Origin: Bradyrhizobium sp. 195
Lineage (GTDB): Bacteria > Pseudomonadota > Alphaproteobacteria > Rhizobiales > Xanthobacteraceae
DNA: 64,000 bases
NCBI RefSeq assembly: GCF_023101665.1
Contig: NZ_CP082161.1
Coordinates: 186,001 to 250,000 of the forward strand
Direction: 5' to 3'
Shown: positions 57,493 through 64,000 of the stretch, piece by piece
How positions within the stretch are numbered: position 1 is the stretch's first letter
Layout of the letters: each line of letters starts with the position of its first letter
Position numbers and translations under genes: made by a program
Notes under the pieces: generated by a model
Databases searched by the model: none
What the model was told of the DNA's origin: nothing
What the model saw: the letters and a program-made list of their open reading frames with translations, nothing else

Positions 57493-57602
57493 GGCGTGCC
57501 TCCCGGTCCCTTCGATCGTATGCCGTTGTTGTGCATTGATCCTATCGCGAGGAGCAGCCGCGGAACAGGCCGCTCCTCGCGATGAAAACGTCATCAGGAC
57601 GC

Positions 57603-58913
57603 TCAGCCCTGAACTATCTTGCGTGTTTCGGTGGCGAAATAGACCGACACGATGGTGATGAGCGCCAGCGCGATCATGTAGAGCGAGATCGGCCAGGTGG
57701 CCGGCGCGTAGGCCGTCATCAATCCCGTCGCGATCAGCGGCGACAGCGCGCCGGCGAAGATCGAGGCGAGGTTGTAGCCGAGCGAGACGCCGCTATAGCG
57801 CACCTTGGTGCCGAACAGCTCCGACAGGAAGCTCGCCTGCGGGCCGTACATCGCGGCATGACCGATGGCGAGGCCGAGCACGATCGCGATCCAGGCATAT
57901 TGCGGGTTCCTGGTGGCCAGCAGCATGAACAGCGGGAACGACATCAGCGCCGAGAACACCGCGCCGAAGATGTAGACCGGCCGCCGTCCGACGCGATCGG
58001 ACAGCGCGCCGAAGGCCGGAATGGTGAAGGTCTCGATGGCGGCGCCGATCAGCACGCCGTTGAGCATGTCCTGCTTGTTCATGCCGAGCGACTGCGTCGC
58101 ATAGGCGAGCACGAAGGTCGCGTAGATGTAGAAGAAGCCGTTTTCGGCAAAGCGCGCGCCCATCGCGAGCAGGATGTTCTTGGGATACATCCTGATGGCC
58201 TCGAGAATCGGCATCTTCACTTCCTGCTTGGTGTCCTTGACCTTCTGGAACTCCGGGGATTCCGCGATGGTGAAGCGGATCCACAGGCCGACCAGCACCA
58301 GCGCAATCGAGAACAGGAACGGGATGCGCCAGCCCCAGGCGAGGAGCTGCGCGTCGGTCAGCATCGCCGACACCACCGAGAAAACGAGCGTGCCGAGCAC
58401 GAGGCCGAGCGGCGCTCCGAGCTGCGGCCAGCTGCCGTAGAAGCCCTTCTTGTCCGCCGGCGCGTGCTCGACTGCCATCAGCACCGCGCCGCCCCATTCG
58501 CCGCCGAGGCCAAAGCCCTGGATCAGGCGGCATGTGACGAGCAGGACGGCGGCCCAGATGCCGGCGGTCTCGTAGGTCGGCAGGAATCCGATCGCCGCTG
58601 TCGCCACGCCCATGATCAGCAGCGTCAGATACAGCATGGTCTTGCGGCCGATCTTGTCGCCATAGTGACCGAACACGACGCCGCCGAGCGGACGCGCGAT
58701 GAAGCCGAGCGCGTAGGTCGCGAACGCCAACAGCGTTCCCATCATGGGGTCGAAGGTCGGAAAGAACAGCTTGTTGAAGATCAGCGCCGCGGCCGTGCCG
58801 TAGAGGAAGAAGTCGTACCATTCGATGGCCGTGCCGATCAGGCTCGCGGTGGCGACCGTGACGTGCGACGGCTGCTTGGCCTGAAGCTGATGAACCGTGA
58901 TCGCTTCACTCAT
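57603..58913 (-). CDS. MFS transporter of the metabolite:H+ symporter (MHS) family
   Basis: 436 residues, twelve helices. MHS features: [20 protein letters not shown] at the start, [22 protein letters not shown] (about 73-94), [18 protein letters not shown] (about 128-145) and [20 protein letters not shown]. Members carry carboxylates such as alpha-ketoglutarate, shikimate, citrate or aromatic acids. Here it lies upstream of a CoA-transferase, so it probably imports the acid that is then activated. AGGGAGGACG precedes the ATG. A sigma-54 promoter lies about 60 bases upstream. Confidence 0.92.
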   Translation of the reverse strand: MSEAITVHQLQAKQPSHVTVATASLIGTAIEWYDFFLYGTAAALIFNKLFFPTFDPMMGTLLAFATYALGFIARPLGGVVFGHYGDKIGRKTMLYLTLLIMGVATAAIGFLPTYETAGIWAAVLLVTCRLIQGFGLGGEWGGAVLMAVEHAPADKKGFYGSWPQLGAPLGLVLGTLVFSVVSAMLTDAQLLAWGWRIPFLFSIALVLVGLWIRFTIAESPEFQKVKDTKQEVKMPILEAIRMYPKNILLAMGARFAENGFFYIYATFVLAYATQSLGMNKQDMLNGVLIGAAIETFTIPAFGALSDRVGRRPVYIFGAVFSALMSFPLFMLLATRNPQYAWIAIVLGLAIGHAAMYGPQASFLSELFGTKVRYSGVSLGYNLASIFAGALSPLIATGLMTAYAPATWPISLYMIALALITIVSVYFATETRKIVQG

Positions 58914-58973
58914 CTGGCGTCCTCCCTGTTTGCGAATGCGCATGTGCAGCATGCGTCATTGTGCAAAGCAAAG

Positions 58974-58990
58974 AGCAAGGTCCGCGCCAG
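58974..58990 (-). promoter_or_regulatory. sigma-54 (RpoN) -24/-12 promoter of the transporter and CoA-transferase genes
   Basis: The minus strand reads CTGGCGCGGACCTTGCT. It has the invariant GG and GC ten bases apart and agrees with the consensus YTGGCACG-N4-TTGCW except for one base (G for A). It is about 61 bases upstream of the transporter ATG, and the activator gene directly upstream is of the matching class. Confidence 0.8.
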
Positions 58991-59079
58991 ATGCGGAGGG
59001 TTTGCGCAAAATGGCTGAAAACACGGCAATTTCTGAAGTCGGCGCCGGGAAAGAGCGGAAAGACGCCGTGTCAGGAATC

Positions 59080-59106
59080 CGAGACTCCGGACAGTCTGGT
59101 GTCTCG
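59080..59106. promoter_or_regulatory. nested dyads upstream of the sigma-54 promoter; probable activator binding site
   Basis: CGAGAC at 59080-59085 mirrors GTCTCG at 59101-59106, and inside these AGACT at 59083-59087 mirrors AGTCT at 59093-59097 around CCGGAC. It is about 100 bases upstream of the -24/-12 element, the usual distance for an enhancer site, and directly after the regulator's stop codon. Confidence 0.6.
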
Positions 59107-59110
59107 AAAC

Positions 59111-60550
<1,440 letters not shown>

Positions 60551-60642
60551 GACATGCCTTGCGGGGAGGTCCGCCCGTGTATTAGCAAAAGGCCAGCAAT
60601 TTCAAAGCGGGAAATGGGAGCTGAGGCGTCTTCCCATACTCC

Positions 60643-60801
60643 GCTGTCGTCCCGGACAAGCGCCGCGAAGCGGAGCGCCGATCCGGGACCCATACGCCGC
60701 AGCACTAGTTTGGCGAGGACTTGGAGTGGGAGCTTCGCGTCACACAACTCCCTGTGGTTATGGGTCCCGGGTCTGCGCTGACGCTTGCCCGGGACGACAG
60801 C
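60643..60801. repeat. intergenic inverted repeat, 'GCTGTCGTCCCGG...CCGGGACGACAGC' family
   Basis: Ends GCTGTCGTCCCGGACAAGC and GCTTGCCCGGGACGACAGC are inverted, with inner GATCCGGGACCCATA/TATGGGTCCCGGGTCTG. Only copy in the window. Confidence 0.85.
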
Positions 60802-60889
60802 GGTGTGTGTTGCGCCGCTTGCGGCCGCCGATGCTCGCTCGCGATCGACGGGCGGAGATGCCCTGTGTCGGCCTCTGTCAATCCACCCG

Positions 60890-61500
60890 CGCAAAAATAT
60901 TCCTCTTTACCGAAATTCGGTTTTGTCGTATGTCTCATCCATCCCGGCTCATCCAAGAGGGGCGATCTTGTGTCGTCACTATCGCGAGCCGGGCTTGCGG
61001 TGGACGCGGCAGCGTCGGCAAGAGAGGTGCGGGCAGGGCGGGTAGTCCCTGTGAGCCCGTAACCGCGTGCAGACGAGCGGCGCTGTTCAGTTCGTCTCGC
61101 CACATTCTCTCGGCAACGTCGACAAGCCCGGGAGATAATGTGGTGACCAGCGAACGCGCGTACGGCAAAACCGTGTGGTCCTGGCCGTCGTTGCTACGGT
61201 CAAGCCCTTCGGAGATGTGAGCGAGCCCAACCGGGCAGACTGCATCATCCAATTCGCGGGGCGAGGGAGGCCAAAGGAAAGTTCGGCTCCCGGGAGATCA
61301 CGGCATAAGCCGTCCAGCCACTGCGCAGGGAAGGCCGAGTGATCGGCGACACCTGTATGCTGCTGTGCGGTTCTTTTTGCGCGTACCTTTCGCGCAGCGG
61401 ACCGCGGGTGCCAGCCGGCACCCGGCCTTCCCTGCGCCCTCTTGGATTTCAGAGGGCGGAGCGACCAAGCAAAGCTCGGGCGATTCAAGCCGCGAGAATG
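60890..61500. repeat. large dispersed repeat region of the Bradyrhizobium type
   Basis: A compound stretch with internal inverted segments such as GGCCTTCCCTGCGC against GCGCAGGGAAGGCC (about 61325 and 61425) and CGGGTGCCAGCCGGCACCC. From memory its spurious translations (for example GAGKAGCRLAPAVRCAKGT) recur widely in Bradyrhizobium annotations; I could not check this. The boundaries are approximate. Confidence 0.6.
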
Positions 61501-61530
61501 CGAAGGCGTGTCTGTCACCACACATTCGGT

Positions 61531-61652
61531 GTCATCGCCCGCGAAAGCGGGCGATCCAGTATTCCAGAGGAAGTTTTGACTGAACCGAGAAGCCGCGGCG
61601 TACTGGATTCCCCGCTCCAGTGCGCAATTGCGCACAAGGCGGGGAATGACAG
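61531..61652. repeat. intergenic inverted repeat, 'GTCATCGCCCGCG...GGGGAATGACAG' family (copy 3)
   Basis: Ends GTCATCGCCCG and GGGGAATGAC; inner GCCGCGGCGTACTGGAT and GTGCGCAATTGCGCAC match the copies at 2463 and 33478. Confidence 0.8.
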
Positions 61653-61662
61653 CGTCAGATGT

Positions 61663-61753
61663 CGTAGGGTGGCAAAGGCGCTCTTGCGCCGTGCCCACGA
61701 TCTCTCTCGGTCGCGAAAGATACGTGGGCACGCTTCGCTTTGCCCACCCTACG
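61663..61753. repeat. intergenic inverted repeat, 'CGTAGGGTGGCAAAGG' family (copy 5)
   Basis: CGTAGGGTGGCAAAGGCGC mirrors CTTTGCCCACCCTACG with inner GTGCCCACG/CGTGGGCACG. Confidence 0.85.
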
Positions 61754-61819
61754 ACACCGCAGCCTGCGGCAATCGCAGCCGGGATGTGCACTGGAGTATC
61801 GCGATGCCGCCTCACGTTC

Positions 61820-61924
61820 CGTCATTGCGAGGAGCCCTTGCGACGAAGCAATCCAGAATCCCTCCGCGAAAAGGCTCTGGATTGCTTCCGCCTTCGGCGG
61901 ACAAGTCGCTTCGCTCGCAATGAC
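61820..61924. repeat. intergenic inverted repeat, 'CGTCATTGCGAGGAGC' family (copy 3)
   Basis: Ends CGTCATTGCGAG and CTCGCAATGACG; longer than the other two copies because of an extra CCGCCTTCGGCGG hairpin near the right end. Confidence 0.87.
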
Positions 61925-61974
61925 GATGCGGGGATGACGGAATCGGGAGGTCGCTGGGTGGTCGAGGAACGGGC

Positions 61975-63720
61975 CTACCTTCGATACCCGCTTGCCCGCG
62001 AATAGCCCTGGCGGTTCTGCTGGTGCGGGCGGCTTGCAACGCTCGCCCGGGCTTCGCTGGAGAGCGGCGTTGCGAGCTTCAGCTCCTCCAGGAAGATCGG
62101 CCGGGAGAAGTAATAGCCCTGCGCGTAGCGGATCTTGGTCGCGGCCTGGAGATAGGCGAGTTCCTCGTAGGATTCGAGACCCTCGGCAATCACGGTCATG
62201 CCGAGCGCTTCGCTCAAGGATTCGATCGCGCGCAGGATGCCCTGGCTGCGCGGGCGCTTATGAATGTCGGTGATGAAGGAGCGGTCGATCTTGATCTCGT
62301 CGGCGGTGATGTCGGCCAGCGCCGAGAGCGAGGAGTAACCGGTACCGAAATCGTCGATCGAGATGCCGACACCGAGCTTGCGGAACGTCGGCAGGATCTC
62401 GTCCTGGAAATGATTCTTGGCGACGAAGGCATCTTCCGTCAGCTCGATCATGAAGCGGGTGGGAAAGCCGGTGTCGTCCAGCGCCTGCGCGAAGCTGCGC
62501 ATGAATTCGGGATTGCCGGCCTGCTTGGCGGCGACGTTGATGCTGATGGTCGCTTCCGCGCCGAATGTCTCGTTGATCAGGTCGATCGACTTGACGATCT
62601 CGGCGAGCACGAGGTGAGTCAGCTCGTCGATCAGGCCGAGCTCGCTGGCGAGATTGATGAACGAGCCGGGCGCCTGGATCACGCCTTCGTCGTCGCGCAG
62701 GCGCACCAGGGCCTCGATGCCCTTCACGGCCTGGGTGCGGATGTCGACCTTGGACTGAAAGGCGCAGCAGAAGCGCTTTTCCAGGATGGCGAGCCGTAGC
62801 GACTGCTCGACCTTCATCCGCGCCTGCGCCTCGCGCTCCATGCTGGCATCGAAGAAGGCGGCCAGTCCCTTGCCGTTGTTCTTGATGCGGTACATCGCGA
62901 TGTCGGCGTTCTGGCGCAGCGTCTCGAAACTGCTGCCGTGGTCGGGATAGAGGCTGATGCCGACCGAGGTCGAGGCGAAGACTTCCGAATGGTCGATGAA
63001 GAACGGCGCGGTCAGCCGCTCCAGTGTCGACTGCATGAATTCGGCGACCTCCTCCTGGCTCTGGATCGGCGACAGCAGCAGCAGGAATTCGTCGCCGGAG
63101 ATGCGCGACAGCATGTCGGAGTCACGCAAGTCGCGACCGAGACGCTTCGACAGCTCGACCAGCAGCGCATCGCCGACGGCATGGCCATAATAGTCGTTGA
63201 TGTGCTTGAAATTGTCGACGTCGAGGAAGGCCAGCGCGAAGCGCTCGCCGCCGCGATTTTCCGCAAGCAGATTATTGGCGCGATGTTCGATCACGCGCCG
63301 CGAAGGCAGTCCGGTCAACTCGTCGAAATAGGCCGAGCGGAACAGCTGGTCCTCGAAATTCTTCTGCTCGGTGATGTCGGAAGACGCCGAGATCAGGAGC
63401 TCGCGTCCGGCGAGGCGAACGGGACGATGGGTCGTGAGCAGCACCTGGCGCGCGGCGCCGCCGTGAAGCGCCTCTTCGGTGACGACAGGTTGGCCGGCGC
63501 TCAGAGCCTTGCGGCAGGCTTCGCGGCGCAGCGCCAGATCGGGTGAGGGTCGGCTGCCGTCCATGCCGAGCTGCGCGGCCGCGGCGTCGTTGACCAGCAG
63601 AAGCTCGCCATGCGCGTCCTGCACGGTCAATCCGGCCGGCAGCATTCTAACGATTTCCTTGAGAAAACCGAGCTCGGCTTCATTCGCGCCGGAGTATCTG
63701 TTGTCGTTCATAGAAGTCAT
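61975..63720 (-). CDS. PAS-GGDEF-EAL cyclic-di-GMP protein, cytoplasmic
   Basis: 581 residues without membrane helices. PAS domain at about 15-125 (EIVRMLPAGLTVQDAHGELLLVN), GGDEF domain at about 128-290 with RISGDEF (Ser for the first Gly), EAL domain at about 305-550 with EALVRL, NVAAKQ, DDFGTGYSSL and EGLES. The EAL residues for metal and catalysis appear complete, so phosphodiesterase activity is likely; cyclase activity with SGDEF is possible. A basic tail of about 30 residues ends the protein. ATGs at codon 1 and codon 4 are possible. Confidence 0.92.
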   Translation of the reverse strand: MTSMNDNRYSGANEAELGFLKEIVRMLPAGLTVQDAHGELLLVNDAAAAQLGMDGSRPSPDLALRREACRKALSAGQPVVTEEALHGGAARQVLLTTHRPVRLAGRELLISASSDITEQKNFEDQLFRSAYFDELTGLPSRRVIEHRANNLLAENRGGERFALAFLDVDNFKHINDYYGHAVGDALLVELSKRLGRDLRDSDMLSRISGDEFLLLLSPIQSQEEVAEFMQSTLERLTAPFFIDHSEVFASTSVGISLYPDHGSSFETLRQNADIAMYRIKNNGKGLAAFFDASMEREAQARMKVEQSLRLAILEKRFCCAFQSKVDIRTQAVKGIEALVRLRDDEGVIQAPGSFINLASELGLIDELTHLVLAEIVKSIDLINETFGAEATISINVAAKQAGNPEFMRSFAQALDDTGFPTRFMIELTEDAFVAKNHFQDEILPTFRKLGVGISIDDFGTGYSSLSALADITADEIKIDRSFITDIHKRPRSQGILRAIESLSEALGMTVIAEGLESYEELAYLQAATKIRYAQGYYFSRPIFLEELKLATPLSSEARASVASRPHQQNRQGYSRASGYRR

Positions 63721-64000
63721 GAATCTTGTTGTTTCGGCGCCTTTGCAATGGACGCGATCTTGCGTGGTTCCCTCTTAAGTTTGGTTAAGGGGTCCGGAGA
63801 AATACGGGGGTGTTTTGGAGAAAACTTGCGGCGTTGCGACGCGCGCTGACGATCGTCATTAACAGAGCGTCAACAGCGCATGCGAAACCGCGGGCGAGGG
63901 CCGCGGGTGCGCTTTCACGTGGCGCACGATGCTATTCGCTTCGCGGGATCCGGCATTGCATGATGCAATGCAGCCCGGTCTTCAAGTAAGAGATCTCGGA
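63721..64000. other. window-end stretch with a 19-base palindrome
   Basis: No gene is supported in the last 280 bases. GCATTGCATGATGCAATGC at 63953-63971 is a perfect palindrome with one central base. The AT-rich TTAAGTTTGGTTAAGG near 63775 may belong to the promoter of the GGDEF/EAL gene. Confidence 0.5.

Larger units (their letters stand above)
60551..61974. other. 1.4 kb gene-free mosaic of intergenic repeats
   Basis: Between the activator and the GGDEF/EAL gene there is no supportable gene. At least six different repeat types follow one another (60643-60801, 60890-61500, 61531-61652, 61663-61753, 61820-61924 and short pieces between). Frames up to 242 codons cross it but merely read through these repeats. 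Confidence 0.75.

Noticed and set aside
55546..57585. Plus-strand open frame of 679 codons opposite the CoA-transferase
   Set aside because: Shadow of a well-supported gene; no ribosome site or domain.
57582..59018. Plus-strand open frame of 478 codons opposite the MHS transporter
   Set aside because: Its translation is a polar, Arg/Asp/Glu/His-rich mirror of membrane-helix codons, so it is a shadow.
61087..61815. Minus-strand open frame of 242 codons in the repeat mosaic
   Set aside because: It reads through several unrelated intergenic repeats; no coding signature.

Overview
This 64 kb window is chromosomal DNA of a high-GC alphaproteobacterium, most likely Bradyrhizobium or a close relative. 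The evidence is the protein-level character of dnaA, gyrB and rpsT, a DUF3551 protein, GC-rich codon use with long antisense reading frames, and many families of intergenic inverted repeats typical of that group. These are recognitions by eye; no database was searched.

Left part (1-13.4 kb): the end of an IS481-type insertion sequence, then purC, a pirin, an AraC-type regulator with a membrane half, a penicillin-binding-protein-like serine hydrolase, an MmgE/PrpD protein, a FUSC-type transporter, an RlpA-like protein, a DUF2867/MATE pair, and a MurA paralogue with Asp in place of the catalytic Cys. The replication block (13.4-25 kb) reads on the minus strand as rpsT, a gene-free upstream region, dnaA, dnaN, recF, two unknown secreted proteins and gyrB. 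The two secreted proteins share a repeated 'FYR...GW' module and sit inside this otherwise classical gene order; they are the best candidate in the window for an undescribed family.

Middle part (25-50.3 kb): msrA, a lone polysaccharide-export lipoprotein, small hydrolases, a two-subunit molybdenum hydroxylase (isoquinoline 1-oxidoreductase type), an HD-GYP protein, an acyl-CoA ligase with a VOC protein and a TctC-type binding protein, a trypsin-like protease, and then a compact operon of membrane protein, winged-helix regulator and cis-prenyltransferase. Two nearly identical 17-bp palindromes mark the operon promoter and the start codon of the prenyltransferase, which suggests feedback by the regulator. 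After it come a Tag-like glycosylase, dinB, tspO, tRNA-Arg(CCG) and two overlapping cyclic-di-GMP genes.

Right part (50.3-64 kb): a complete livKGFHM-type ABC uptake operon, a CoA-transferase, an MHS-type carboxylate transporter and a sigma-54 activator with a PAS sensor. A good -24/-12 promoter and a dyad that could be the activator site lie between the activator and the transporter, so the last three genes look like one inducible organic-acid utilisation unit. A 1.4 kb gene-free stretch made of six kinds of intergenic repeat follows, then a GGDEF/EAL protein. No rRNA, CRISPR array or prophage was seen.
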